From assembly GCA_018241505.1 (NCBI GenBank), contig JAFEDS010000024.1:1-64000 (forward strand): a stretch of 64,000 bases of DNA, in the 5' to 3' direction. Shown here piece by piece: positions 33,394 through 42,707 of the stretch. The notes under the pieces are model-generated. The model was not told the origin of the DNA. It ran no database searches and was given only the letters and a program-made list of their open reading frames with translations. The stretch comes from Pseudomonadota bacterium (lineage in GTDB: Bacteria > Pseudomonadota > Gammaproteobacteria > Steroidobacterales > Steroidobacteraceae). Position 1 is the stretch's first letter; each line of letters begins with the position of its first letter. The position numbers were made by a program, and so were the translations under genes.

Positions 33394-34282
33394 GAATGAT
33401 CTTGCACATCGCATCAATAGCCACTCGCCGCGCGCTCGTCTTTCTCCACACGCCCCCAACCTGCCGCGTCGGCGCAGGCCGCGTAAACGGCCGTATGGTC
33501 ACGCCGCGTGCGTTCCCGTAAGCGCCCTTGCTGGCTAGCTCCGGCAACAACGTGACTCCAGCGCCCGTCGCGACCATCTGTCGCAACGTCTCCAGGCTGG
33601 TAGCGCGAAAGTCCTGCTTCTCGTGCAAATCCACCCGGCTACACACTTCCAACGCCTGATCGCGCAGACAATGCCCATCCTCGAGCAGCAACAACGTTTC
33701 ACCGTTCAGGTCATCAATCTTCACGCTGTCACGTTTGGTCAGGCGATGTTGGTCCGGGACTGCGACCACGAACGGTTCGGTGAACAGCTCGCGTGACTCA
33801 AAGCCGTCGACGTCGACCGGCAAAGCCAGGATACCCAGGTCGATCTCCCCGGCTTCCAACCGCTCCAGTATCTGTTCCGTCTGATACTCATACAGCCGCA
33901 ACTCCAGCCGAGGCAACCCCTTGCGTATCGGCTGCGAAACGCGAGGTAACAGATACGGTCCGATCGTCGGCAACAGTGCCACACGCAAACGCCCCGCCAG
34001 CGGATCGCGATGAGCGCGCGCCAGGGTGACGACCTCTTCGCTGGCTTCGAGCATCCGACGCGCCCGGGCTACGATCTGCTCTCCAGCCTCGGTCAACGAC
34101 ACGTTCTTGGGCTGGCGTTCTATGAGCTGCACCCCCAGATAGTCCTCCAGCTTCTTCAACTGGGCGGACAACGTGGGCTGGCTGACAAAGCATTTCTCCG
34201 CCGCCTTCCCGAAGTGGCGTGTATCGGCCACCGCCACCAGGTAACGCAGATCCTTCAGCTTGATATCGACGCCTTGGCTCAC
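33377..34282 (-). CDS. oxyR: Peroxide-sensing regulator OxyR
   Basis: A 301-residue LysR-type regulator. The helix-turn-helix is HFGKAAEKCFVSQPTLSAQLKKLE. The redox pair that defines OxyR is present: Cys in LLLEDGHCLRDQALEVC, two cysteines nine residues apart, as C199 and C208 of E. coli OxyR. GTG at 34282 is the start, with a GGAGG site four bases upstream (the frame is open to 34318). It is divergent from ahpC-ahpD, its classical targets, with an OxyR-like site in between. Confidence 0.92.
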   Translation of the reverse strand: MSQGVDIKLKDLRYLVAVADTRHFGKAAEKCFVSQPTLSAQLKKLEDYLGVQLIERQPKNVSLTEAGEQIVARARRMLEASEEVVTLARAHRDPLAGRLRVALLPTIGPYLLPRVSQPIRKGLPRLELRLYEYQTEQILERLEAGEIDLGILALPVDVDGFESRELFTEPFVVAVPDQHRLTKRDSVKIDDLNGETLLLLEDGHCLRDQALEVCSRVDLHEKQDFRATSLETLRQMVATGAGVTLLPELASKGAYGNARGVTIRPFTRPAPTRQVGGVWRKTSARRVAIDAMCKIIHDHAK

Positions 34283-34300
34283 CGGACCTCCATAAACGCT

Positions 34301-34337
34301 ATCTATCGATCCTATCATATCAATCGATTGGAACTAT
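34301..34337. promoter_or_regulatory. Candidate OxyR-binding site and ahpC promoter
   Basis: Read on the minus strand from 34337: ATAG, 7 bases, CGAT, 7 bases, ATAG, 7 bases, AGAT. This keeps the exact 11-bp spacing of the four OxyR half-elements (ATAG..CTAT..ATAG..CTAT), with two perfect and two partial matches. It overlaps a possible ahpC -35 (TTGGAA, 34328-34333) with a CACAAT -10 at 34352-34357 (18-bp spacing). Confidence 0.55.
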
Positions 34338-34394
34338 ATGGGGCCGGCCAGCACAATGCACCTCATTGAAGACCCCAGCAGGAGCTTTTAGATC

Positions 34395-34934
34395 ATGTTG
34401 AGCATTGGACAGAAATTTCCGCAGTTTTCCCTCACCGGCGTGGTTTCCAACGACCTGAAGAACGCGTTCCAGCCCTTCACCCAGGACAGCTTCCAGGGCA
34501 AATGGCAGATCGTCTTCTTCTGGCCCAAGGACTTCACGTTCGTGTGCCCGACCGAGATTGCCGCCTTCGGCAAGCTCGACAAGGAATTCAAGGCCCGAGA
34601 CGCCCAGGTGCTCGGTGTCAGCACTGACAGTGAGTTCGTGCATCTGGCCTGGCGTAAGGACAAGGAAGAGCTGCGCAACCTGCCTTTCCCGATGTTGGCC
34701 GACATCAAGCGCGAGCTCTCCAGCGCGCTGGGTATTCTGGACCCCGAGGCTGGCGTCGCACAGCGTGCAACGTTCATCGTCGACCCGCAGGGCGTCGTTC
34801 GCTTCGTCTACGTGACAGATCTCAACGTGGGCCGCAGCCCAGAAGAGGTTCTGCGTGTGTTGGACGCTCTCCAGACGGACGAGCTGTGCCCGTGTAATTG
34901 GAAGCAGGGCGAAGACACTCTCAAGGCCGCGTAA
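34395..34934 (+). CDS. ahpC: Peroxiredoxin AhpC (AhpC/Prx1 type)
   Basis: A 179-residue two-Cys peroxiredoxin reducing H2O2 and organic hydroperoxides. The peroxidatic Cys is in FTFVCPTEIAAFG, the substrate Arg in AQRATFIVDPQG, and the C-terminal resolving region in ELCPCNWKQGE carries two cysteines. The ribosome site is AGGAG. It is followed 26 bp later by ahpD, so electrons probably come from AhpD-type reduction and not from AhpF. Confidence 0.93.
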   Translation: MLSIGQKFPQFSLTGVVSNDLKNAFQPFTQDSFQGKWQIVFFWPKDFTFVCPTEIAAFGKLDKEFKARDAQVLGVSTDSEFVHLAWRKDKEELRNLPFPMLADIKRELSSALGILDPEAGVAQRATFIVDPQGVVRFVYVTDLNVGRSPEEVLRVLDALQTDELCPCNWKQGEDTLKAA

Positions 34935-34960
34935 CGTCACGTGCGTAGCGAGGAAAACTC

Positions 34961-35530
34961 ATGTCAACTTTAGACAACGTCCGCGACGCGATTCCCGATT
35001 ACGCTCGCGACCTCAAACTCAACCTCGGAAGCGTGCTCGCCACAACGGGCGCTCCGGGGCTGACGGAGAAGCAGATCTGGGCTGTCGCCGTGGCGTCCGC
35101 GATTGCTTCCCGCAACGTTCCCTTCACACGCGACATAGAGTCGGCGGCTGCACCTCATCTCGATGCGGTGTACCTGAACGGGGCGCGCGCCGCTGCGTCG
35201 ATCATGGGCATGAACAATATCTACTATCGGTTCCTGCACCTAGTAGAGGATCCGGAGTACGCCCAGATGCCGGCTCGCCTGCGTATGAATGTCATCGGTA
35301 ATCCGGGCATCGACAAACAGGACTTCGAGCTTCTGTCTCTCGCGGTGTCTGCCATCAACGGCTGCGGGACCTGTGTTGCTTCACACGAGCGGACCTTGCG
35401 CAAGCATGGTTTGAGTCGCGAGGCGGTGCAGAGTGCAGTTCGCATTGCTGCAACTGTCCACGCAGTGGCGCGCGTCCTCGAGGACGCTGCTGGTCAGACT
35501 ATCGCTTCGGAGGCACAAGCGGCCGCATAA
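34961..35530 (+). CDS. ahpD: Alkyl hydroperoxidase AhpD
   Basis: A 189-residue AhpD-like protein, all-helical, with the redox CxxC and general-acid site in SAINGCGTCVASHERTLRKHG (about residues 130-150). AhpD recycles AhpC using lipoyl-protein-derived electrons in some bacteria. The gene sits directly behind ahpC with an AGGAAA ribosome site, so the two are one OxyR-linked operon. Confidence 0.92.
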   Translation: MSTLDNVRDAIPDYARDLKLNLGSVLATTGAPGLTEKQIWAVAVASAIASRNVPFTRDIESAAAPHLDAVYLNGARAAASIMGMNNIYYRFLHLVEDPEYAQMPARLRMNVIGNPGIDKQDFELLSLAVSAINGCGTCVASHERTLRKHGLSREAVQSAVRIAATVHAVARVLEDAAGQTIASEAQAAA

Positions 35531-35569
35531 GGAGTGACGCGAACTCCCGCCGGTGCGCTATCCTGAGGC

Positions 35570-35989
35570 ATGTCGCTCAGAGTATCGGCGGGGGTCGTCG
35601 TCGTCAGGGAGGTCCAGGGCTCCTGGCGATTTTTGATGTTGCGCGCTTATCGCAACTGGGATTTCCCCAAGGGATTGGTGGAGAGCGGCGAGCAACCGCT
35701 GGAAGCGGCTATTCGCGAGGTCAAGGAAGAGACAATGATCGACTCCCTGCAGTTTCGCTGGGGTGAGAGTTACCGCGAAACCGCGCCGTACAGTCACAAG
35801 AAAATCGCTCGCTATTACATTGCGCAGACGACCACCGAGGCCGTGACGCTTCCCGTCCGTCCGGAGCTGGGTCGCGCTGAGCACAATGAGTGGCGCTGGG
35901 TTACCTTCGAGCAAGGACTCGCACTGTCGTCGCCACGGTTGGACCCCATCATCCGTTGGGCGGCCGAAACGATCGGCGCAACGCCGTAA
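35570..35989 (+). CDS. NUDIX hydrolase
   Basis: A 139-residue single-domain NUDIX protein. The Nudix box runs GLVESGEQPLEAAIREVKEET (about 39-59) and continues M-I, so the canonical Gly after EEx is Met; the metal-binding REVKEE is intact. NWDFPKG precedes it, as in diadenosine-tetraphosphate/bis(5'-nucleosyl) hydrolase-like members. The substrate is unknown. The gene starts 39 bp after ahpD on the same strand and could be part of that operon; it converges with tetR 7 bp past its stop. Confidence 0.85.
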   Translation: MSLRVSAGVVVVREVQGSWRFLMLRAYRNWDFPKGLVESGEQPLEAAIREVKEETMIDSLQFRWGESYRETAPYSHKKIARYYIAQTTTEAVTLPVRPELGRAEHNEWRWVTFEQGLALSSPRLDPIIRWAAETIGATP

Positions 35990-35996
35990 GGCTCAA

Positions 35997-36638
35997 TCAC
36001 TTCGCTGAATCTGACTCGGCCTCCTGACGGGCGGCGTTCATTATCGATTCCACAAACAATGACAAAAGCGACTCCGCCGTAGGTTGCGTCATTTCCGTAG
36101 GGCTCGACATCATAAAGAGTCTGACGCCTTCGGCCAGACTCATGAAGCCCATCGCCATCTTCTCCGGTGAGATAACGGGATCGACGCCGACGCGGTTATA
36201 GAAGTATTGAATGAACGCCGCGATCTGCGTTCGCTTCTCGATCATCAGCGCTTCGAGCTTGGCGCGGAAACGGGTATCGCGCGCCGCGAGCATCCGCGCC
36301 TCGGTCCAATTCATGAACGACTCATTGTCACGGAACATGTGCGCGTAGATGTCGCGCGCCCGGTCCTGAACCTGGTCCACGGGTAAATCGCTGGTGCGCA
36401 ATGCGTTGAGCGCTTCCGTCCCTTTCACGTGATCGCGCCGCAGCAGCTCAATGAACAAGTCGTCCTTGCTCTTGAAATTCGAATAGAAGGCGCCCCGGGA
36501 ATATCCGGCGGCCGCTGCAATATTCTCCACGCTGGCTGCGTCTAGCCCCTTACGGGCAATCAATTTCTGCGCGGCGTCCAGCAATCGCTGGGTCGTCTGC
36601 TCGCGGCTGTCTTCCCGACTCAAGCGTTTTCTGGTCAT
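35997..36638 (-). CDS. TetR-family regulator of the RND efflux operon
   Basis: A 213-residue TetR repressor. The N-terminal HTH is AARKGL-like: LLDAAQKLIARKGLDAASV, then ENIAAAAGYSRGAFYSNF with the typical F-K-S-K-D-D-L-F ending. The ligand domain is all-helical (FMNWTEARMLAARDTRFRAK). It is divergent from the efflux adaptor gene with a strong palindrome in the 110-bp gap, so it very likely represses both itself and the pump. Confidence 0.9.
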   Translation of the reverse strand: MTRKRLSREDSREQTTQRLLDAAQKLIARKGLDAASVENIAAAAGYSRGAFYSNFKSKDDLFIELLRRDHVKGTEALNALRTSDLPVDQVQDRARDIYAHMFRDNESFMNWTEARMLAARDTRFRAKLEALMIEKRTQIAAFIQYFYNRVGVDPVISPEKMAMGFMSLAEGVRLFMMSSPTEMTQPTAESLLSLFVESIMNAARQEAESDSAK

Positions 36639-36682
36639 TCACACCAGCCTAGCACGCCGGATCGCATATTGGAATACATCGA

Positions 36683-36714
36683 AGTATCAGGATACAGTAC
36701 TGTATCTGAATACT
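36683..36714. promoter_or_regulatory. TetR operator palindrome
   Basis: A perfect 16-bp palindrome GATACAGTACTGTATC (36691-36706), flanked symmetrically at 3 bp by AGTAT (36683-36687) and ATACT (36710-36714). It lies 45 bp from the tetR start and 35 bp from the adaptor start, as expected for a repressor site shared by divergent promoters. Confidence 0.75.
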
Positions 36715-36748
36715 AATATGTATCCACGGCAGTTGCCCGGCAGGTGGC

Positions 36749-38104
36749 GTGATGCAAAGAATCATTTTGGGCGGATCGAGGATTTTCGCGGCGGTCATCG
36801 TGCTGGCGACCGCGGCGTGTGGCCACAAGGCAGAGGCTCCTCCGCCCGTCGTGCCGGTGGTCGCGCTTCCTGTCCATCCCGACGGTGGCAACGGAGGATC
36901 TGAATCCGTCAGCTATCCGGTCGAGGTCACCGCGCGCTACTCGAACACGATGTCGTTTCGTGTTCCCGGCAAGTTGATCAAGCGCAATGTGCGTCTCGGC
37001 GACTCGGTCAAGGAAGGGCAGGTCATTGCGCAGCTCGATCCGGTGGATGCGCAGAAGCAGCTCGCGAGCGCCAAAGCCTCGCTGGATGCTGCGGAACACC
37101 GGCTCGTGTATGCGCAGCAACAGCTCGATCGCGACAAGGCACAAAGCGAAGCGAACCTGATTGCCGCCAACCAGCTCGAGCAGACCCAGGACAGCTACAC
37201 CGCTGCGCTGGCCGGCCGCGATCAGGCCGCCGCCCAGCTCGTCGTGGCGCGAAACAACCTTGAATACAACACATTGATTGCCGATCACGACGGCCTGATC
37301 ACGAGCGAGAACGCCGACACCGGCCAGGTCGTGGCGGCAGGGCAGGCAGTGTATGGCCTCGCCTGGAACGGCGACACGGATGTGATACTCGATGCCGCGG
37401 AGAGTTATCTCGGGCGAATCGCGATCGGGCAGGCCGCGAAAATCACGTTCCCCGCGCTGCCGGGCCGGCAATACGAAGCGCGTGTACGCGAAATCGCTCC
37501 GGCCGCTGATCCGCAGAGCCGCACCTTCCGCGTGAAGCTGCAGATGACGGGGACGGTCGAGTCAGTGCGCCTGGGCATGACCGGCGACGCAACCCTGCTG
37601 CCCGCCGGCGCCACCGCCGCGGCACCAACCGCCGACGCCACAGCCACCGCCGCAAGCGCCACCAAAGCCGATACCGGCGCCAATGCTCCCAACGCCGGTG
37701 GCAACGCTACGTCGGCCTTCACGCTCCCCGCCACAGCAATCTTCCACCAGGACAATCACCCCGCTGTCTGGGTCGTCACCGGCAACGATTCAACACTTCA
37801 GCTACGAGCGGTGCAGGTCAGCAGCTACACGGACCACAGCTCTGTGGTTACCGCTGGATTGCACGATGGCGATATCGTTGTGCTGGCCGGAGTGCACACC
37901 GTCTACGCTGGCCAGCACGTAAAACCCGTGCGCCCGCTGTTTGACGGCGAAGGCAACGTAGACGGCCCCGCACCCGCGACCCCGCCGCCAGGTGCTTCGC
38001 GCCCCGCGCCCGCGACCCCCGCCGCCGCAACCACGGCCCGCGCGCCTGCGAACCCTGCCGCTGCCCGCGTCGCCGCCACCCAGTCCTCAGCAGGCGCGCA
38101 ATGA
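36749..38104 (+). CDS. RND efflux periplasmic adaptor (lipoprotein)
   Basis: A 451-residue membrane-fusion protein. The signal sequence ends in a lipobox (LATAAC, Cys about 24). The lipoyl domain is MSFRVPGKLIKRNVRLGDSVKEGQV-like (split at 70-95), followed by a helical hairpin (about 100-170), the second lipoyl half (LEYNTLIADHDGLITSENA) and a beta-barrel. A Thr/Ala-rich loop (about 285-320) and an Ala/Pro-rich tail of 55 residues are unusually long for the family. It starts at GTG 36749 or ATG 36752. It overlaps the pump gene by 4 bp. Confidence 0.9.
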   Translation: MMQRIILGGSRIFAAVIVLATAACGHKAEAPPPVVPVVALPVHPDGGNGGSESVSYPVEVTARYSNTMSFRVPGKLIKRNVRLGDSVKEGQVIAQLDPVDAQKQLASAKASLDAAEHRLVYAQQQLDRDKAQSEANLIAANQLEQTQDSYTAALAGRDQAAAQLVVARNNLEYNTLIADHDGLITSENADTGQVVAAGQAVYGLAWNGDTDVILDAAESYLGRIAIGQAAKITFPALPGRQYEARVREIAPAADPQSRTFRVKLQMTGTVESVRLGMTGDATLLPAGATAAAPTADATATAASATKADTGANAPNAGGNATSAFTLPATAIFHQDNHPAVWVVTGNDSTLQLRAVQVSSYTDHSSVVTAGLHDGDIVVLAGVHTVYAGQHVKPVRPLFDGEGNVDGPAPATPPPGASRPAPATPAAATTARAPANPAAARVAATQSSAGAQ

Positions 38105-41100
38105 GCGACTCAACAGCCACCCTGGGCGCCCATCCGCCCGTCCCAGCCAGCACCCCAGCCGAGGAAGCCCACCGCTTCAACCTCTCGAGCTGGACGCTCA
38201 AACACCAACCGCTGGTGATCTTCCTGGTCGCGCTCATTACGCTGTTCGGAATCATCTCCTACGGCCGTCTGGCGCAGTCAGAAGATCCGCCGTTCACTTT
38301 CAAGGTGATGGTCATCAGCACGTTCTGGCCAGGCGCGACCGCACGTCAGGTGCAGGAAGAAGTCACCGACCGCATTGCCCGCAAGCTCCAGGAAACGCCC
38401 GACGTGGATTTCCTGCGCAGCTACTCCCGCCCCGGCGAATCGACCATCTTCTTCACGATCAAAGACTCGGCGCCACCGTCCCAGGTACCCGACACGTGGT
38501 ACCAGGTCCGGAAAAAAGTAGGCGACATCACCAACACATTACCTTCAGGCATCCAAGGCCCGTTCTTCAACGACGAATTCGGCGACGTCTACACCAACAT
38601 ATACGCTCTCGAAGGCGACGGCTTCTCGTTCGCTCAAATGCATGATTACGCGGAACGGATGCGGACCGAGCTGCTGCAGATACCGAACGTCAACAAAGTA
38701 GACTTCATTGCCGACCAGGAACAGCGCATCCATGTGGAAATCGCCAATGCCCAGTTGGCCAAGCTCGGGCTGACTCCACAGCAGATCGCCGACGCCGTCA
38801 ACGCGCAAAACGCGGTAGCGGGCTCGGGAGTGTTCACCACCGACTCGGATCGCGTCTACGTGCGCCCCAGTGGGCAATTCAAGGATGTGGACAAGATCGC
38901 TGACACACTGATTCGCGTCAACGGACGCGTGATCCGCCTGGGAGACATTGCAGTCATCAAGCGCGGTTATGTCGATCCGCCCAGTCAGCACATGCGCTTC
39001 AACGGCCATGCTGTGTTGGGAATTGGTGTGACCATGCAGAAGGGCGGCGACGTCATTGCGTTGGGCAAGGCGCTGCAGGGAGAAACCAACCGGCTGCGCG
39101 CATCACTACCGGCGGGCCTGAAACTCACCCAGGTATCGGACATGCCGGCCGCCGTCAGCCATTCGGTGGATGACTTCGTAGAGGCGGTCGCGGAAGCCAT
39201 TGGTATCGTGTTGCTCGTGAGCCTGGTGAGCCTGGGCGTCCGGACCGGAATGGTGGTCGTGATTTCCATCCCGCTGGTGTTGGCGGCCACCTCGTTGCTC
39301 ATGTACGTTTTCGATATCGGCCTGCACAAAGTGTCGCTCGGCACATTGATTCTCGCCTTGGGACTGTTGGTGGACGATGCAATCATTGCCGTGGAGACCA
39401 TGGCAGTGAAGCTGGAACAAGGCTTCGGTCGATTGCGCGCGGCGGCTTTCGCCTACAGCAGCACGGCCTTTCCCATGCTCACGGGCACGCTGGTCACCGT
39501 GTCGGGCTTTCTCCCGATTGCGCTTGCGAAATCCGGCACCGGCGAATACACGCGCTCCATTTTCGAAGTTTCCGCCATCGCACTGCTGTTGTCCTGGCTG
39601 GCGGCGGTCATTGTCATTCCGTTGCTCGGCTACCGCATTCTGTCGGAGCACCCGACCAGCGGAGGGCTCGGTCACCGCAAGGAGACCGCCCAGGCCCACG
39701 AACACCGCGATGTCTACGACACGCCTTTCTACAATCGGCTGCGCGGCTGGATAAGCTGGTGTGTCGACCGGCGCGTCACCGTGTTGGTTGTCACTCTGAT
39801 CATGTTCGTCATGGCACTGGCGGCCTTCAAGCTGGTGCCGCAACAGTTCTTCCCCAGCTCGGACCGGCCGGAAGTGCTGGTGGATCTGCGGTTGCCGGAG
39901 GGAGCGTCATTTGCGGCCACCTTGCGCCAGACGCAGCGGCTCGAAGCCGCCCTGAAAGACCGTCCCGAAATCGATCACTACATCAATTTCGTCGGCGCCG
40001 GAGCGCCGCGCTTCTATTTGCCGCTCGATCAGCAGCTTGCCGCGCCCAACTTCGCCCAGTTCGTGATCACGGCCCACAATGTGAAGCAGCGGGAAAAGCT
40101 CATTCCAGTGTTGAGTGACCTGCTGCACAAGGACTTTCCCTCCATCCGGACCCGCATCACCCGCCTGGAGAACGGTCCGCCGGTCGGATTCCCGGTTCAA
40201 TTTCGCGTCAGCGGTCCTGAGATCGGTACCGTGCGCCATTGGGCGGAGCGAGTGGCCCAGGTCATGCGGCAAAACCCCGATACGGTCAGTGTGCAGTTCG
40301 ACTGGGACGAGCCCGCCGAACGTTCGGTCCACTTCGAGGTGGACCAGACGCAGGCGCGCCGACTCAACATCACCTCGCAGGAAATCGCGAACTACCTGAA
40401 CATGTCGCTGACGGGATATACCATCACGCAGTTCCGGGAGCGCGACCAGCTCATTGGTGTTGATCTCAGAGCGCCGGAGCATGACCGGGTCGACCCCTCG
40501 CAGATCGAGCGGCTGGCCATCCCCTCACAGAGCGGAGTCGCCGTACCGCTGGCCGCGCTCGGTCACTTCACATACGGACTGGAGTATGGAGTGATCTGGG
40601 AGCGCAACCGGCAGCCCACCATCACCGTACAGTCCGATGTGCGCAATGGCGCACAGGGAATCGATGTGACAGGGAAAGTCGACACCGCACTTGCGCAGGT
40701 GCGGAAAGAGATGCCTGTTGGATATCGAGTCGAGATCGGCGGCTCGGTGGAGGAAAACGGCAAGGCGCAAGCCTCCATCAATGCGCAGATGCCGCTGCTG
40801 CTGATTGCGGTACTCGTGCTGCTCATGGTTCAGCTCCAGAGCTTCAGCCGCACGCTCATGGTGATTCTGACGGCCCCGTTGGGTTTGATCGGGGTGGTGC
40901 TGGCGTTGCTGCTGCTGCGCATGCCGTTCGGGTTCGTGGCCCTGCTCGGCACCATCGCGATGTTCGGCATCATCATGCGCAACTCGGTCATTCTGCTCGA
41001 TCAGATTGAGCAGGATATCCTGGCCGGGCACACCCGGTTTGAAGCGATCATCGGCGCCACGGTCCGCCGCTTCAGGCCGATCACGCTCACGGCCGCCGCC

Positions 41101-41286
41101 GCCGTGCTGGCGTTGATCCCCCTGCTCAGAAGCAACTTCTTCGGCCCCATGGCGACCGCGCTGATGGGCGGGATCACGGTTGCAACCATATTGACGCTGG
41201 TCTACCTCCCCGCGCTGTACGCATTGTGGTTTCGCGTGCGGCGAGATGAAGCACCGTTGCATCCGGTGCAGGTGTTGGCACCATGA
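38101..41286 (+). CDS. RND efflux pump permease
   Basis: A 1061-residue RND transporter, 12 helices with two large periplasmic loops. Diagnostic stretches include QSEDPPFTFKVMVISTFWPGA near the N-terminus, GDIAVIKRGYVDPPSQ, the helix-4 motif LALGLLVDDAIIAVETMAVK with the proton-relay Asp pair, and FGIIMRNSVILLDQIEQD in the second half. It belongs to the multidrug (HAE-like) branch. Its stop overlaps the outer-membrane factor start by 4 bp. With the adaptor and channel it forms a complete tripartite pump. Confidence 0.93.
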   Translation: MSDSTATLGAHPPVPASTPAEEAHRFNLSSWTLKHQPLVIFLVALITLFGIISYGRLAQSEDPPFTFKVMVISTFWPGATARQVQEEVTDRIARKLQETPDVDFLRSYSRPGESTIFFTIKDSAPPSQVPDTWYQVRKKVGDITNTLPSGIQGPFFNDEFGDVYTNIYALEGDGFSFAQMHDYAERMRTELLQIPNVNKVDFIADQEQRIHVEIANAQLAKLGLTPQQIADAVNAQNAVAGSGVFTTDSDRVYVRPSGQFKDVDKIADTLIRVNGRVIRLGDIAVIKRGYVDPPSQHMRFNGHAVLGIGVTMQKGGDVIALGKALQGETNRLRASLPAGLKLTQVSDMPAAVSHSVDDFVEAVAEAIGIVLLVSLVSLGVRTGMVVVISIPLVLAATSLLMYVFDIGLHKVSLGTLILALGLLVDDAIIAVETMAVKLEQGFGRLRAAAFAYSSTAFPMLTGTLVTVSGFLPIALAKSGTGEYTRSIFEVSAIALLLSWLAAVIVIPLLGYRILSEHPTSGGLGHRKETAQAHEHRDVYDTPFYNRLRGWISWCVDRRVTVLVVTLIMFVMALAAFKLVPQQFFPSSDRPEVLVDLRLPEGASFAATLRQTQRLEAALKDRPEIDHYINFVGAGAPRFYLPLDQQLAAPNFAQFVITAHNVKQREKLIPVLSDLLHKDFPSIRTRITRLENGPPVGFPVQFRVSGPEIGTVRHWAERVAQVMRQNPDTVSVQFDWDEPAERSVHFEVDQTQARRLNITSQEIANYLNMSLTGYTITQFRERDQLIGVDLRAPEHDRVDPSQIERLAIPSQSGVAVPLAALGHFTYGLEYGVIWERNRQPTITVQSDVRNGAQGIDVTGKVDTALAQVRKEMPVGYRVEIGGSVEENGKAQASINAQMPLLLIAVLVLLMVQLQSFSRTLMVILTAPLGLIGVVLALLLLRMPFGFVALLGTIAMFGIIMRNSVILLDQIEQDILAGHTRFEAIIGATVRRFRPITLTAAAAVLALIPLLRSNFFGPMATALMGGITVATILTLVYLPALYALWFRVRRDEAPLHPVQVLAP

Positions 41287-42707
41287 AATCTGCAATCGCA
41301 ATGATCGTCCTCGCGACGGCACTCTCTGCCTGCACGGCCTTTGGTCCGGACCGCAGGCCGCCCAAAATGCCGCAGCCGGAGCACTACGCGGTTGAAAGTC
41401 AGCCCGACAAAACCGCGGCGGCCGATGGAGTGGCCCAACAAGTGGCGCTGGGCGCACGGCCGGTGCCGGACTGGTGGAAGGAATTCGGGTCGGATGATCT
41501 CAACGCGCTGGTCGAGGAGGGTCTGCGCAACAGTCCCTCGTACGCGAGCGCCAAAGCCACTTTGAAGGCGGCGCGGGAGCAGTTGCGCGGGCAGATCGGT
41601 GACAACCTGTTTCCGCAGGTGGATCTAGAGTTCAGTCCGTCGCGGCAGCGCACGCTGGGCTTTCCCAGTCTGCCGCCGCCGACCTTCATAGAAAATATTT
41701 TCGCGGCCCAGGCCAAGGCGAGCTACACCTTCGATTTCTTCGGCGCTGCCTTTCTCGCCGACCGGGCGCTGGCGGGCCAGGTAAAGCAGCAGGCGTTGCA
41801 ACTCGAAGCGACGCGCCGCGCACTGGCGACCAACATTGTCGTTGCGACAATCAACGCCGCTTCGTTGGCGGAGCAGGTGGCCGCTACTGAGCAGCTCGTT
41901 GCGCTCGGCGAGGAGCGCGCCCGGCAGATTGCCAACCGCTACAAGCTGGGTAGTGCGTCTCGCGATGAAATGTTGAGTAGCGAGCAGGACGCTGCGAATG
42001 CGGCTGCCACTTTGCCTGCACTTCGTGCGCAGGCTCTTGCGGTCCGCCATGCACAGGCCGTGCTGCTGGGGCGTTCGCCCGACGCTGCGCCTCCGCCGAT
42101 GAAACTGTCGGACCTGAAGCTACCCGAAACGGTGCCGGTGTCAGTGCCCTCTGAGTTGTTACACCAGAGACCCGATATTCTCGCCGCCGAAGCGGCGCTG
42201 CGCGCGGCTGCTGATGAGGCGGGTGCCGCCACAGCCTCCATGTTTCCTTCACTGACTCTGAAGGCTGCGTACGGGCGCGGCGGTTTCGACTGGTCAACGT
42301 TCACCTCCCCCCAGGGGGCCATTTGGAGTGTCGCGGGAACAGTCACGCAGCCGCTGTTTCACGGCGGCGCTCTGTTCGCGCGCCGCCGCCAGTATCAGGC
42401 CAACTACGAAGCCGCCGTCGGTCAATACAAGCAGACCGTCCTGTCGGCATTCCGAACAGTAGCCGACACGCTGGTTTCACTGGATGAGGACGCGAATACC
42501 CTGACTCAAACTCAGCGAGCGGAGGCGGCGGCGCATGCCGCAAACAGCGATTCCGAGGCGCGATACAAGTTGGGCGCGACGGCGTACTACGCTACGCTGA
42601 CGGCGGGACAGCAGTATCAGAATGCCCGTGTGCAGGTTGTGCGTGCGCGTGCCTCGCGTTTGGCGGACACTGCAGCCCTGTTCGACGCGATGGGCAATCC
42701 CCAATGA
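41283..42707 (+). CDS. Outer-membrane efflux lipoprotein (NodT/OprM type)
   Basis: A 474-residue TolC-like channel. A lipobox (ALSAC, Cys about 18) marks it as a lipoprotein of the NodT group. Two OEP repeats are visible, each with long helices; motifs include WWKEFGSDDLNALVEEGL, the beta-strand YTFDFFGAAFLADRAL, and LLHQRPDILAAEAALRAA starting the second repeat. It follows the pump with a 4-bp overlap. Confidence 0.92.
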   Translation: MKSAIAMIVLATALSACTAFGPDRRPPKMPQPEHYAVESQPDKTAAADGVAQQVALGARPVPDWWKEFGSDDLNALVEEGLRNSPSYASAKATLKAAREQLRGQIGDNLFPQVDLEFSPSRQRTLGFPSLPPPTFIENIFAAQAKASYTFDFFGAAFLADRALAGQVKQQALQLEATRRALATNIVVATINAASLAEQVAATEQLVALGEERARQIANRYKLGSASRDEMLSSEQDAANAAATLPALRAQALAVRHAQAVLLGRSPDAAPPPMKLSDLKLPETVPVSVPSELLHQRPDILAAEAALRAAADEAGAATASMFPSLTLKAAYGRGGFDWSTFTSPQGAIWSVAGTVTQPLFHGGALFARRRQYQANYEAAVGQYKQTVLSAFRTVADTLVSLDEDANTLTQTQRAEAAAHAANSDSEARYKLGATAYYATLTAGQQYQNARVQVVRARASRLADTAALFDAMGNPQ

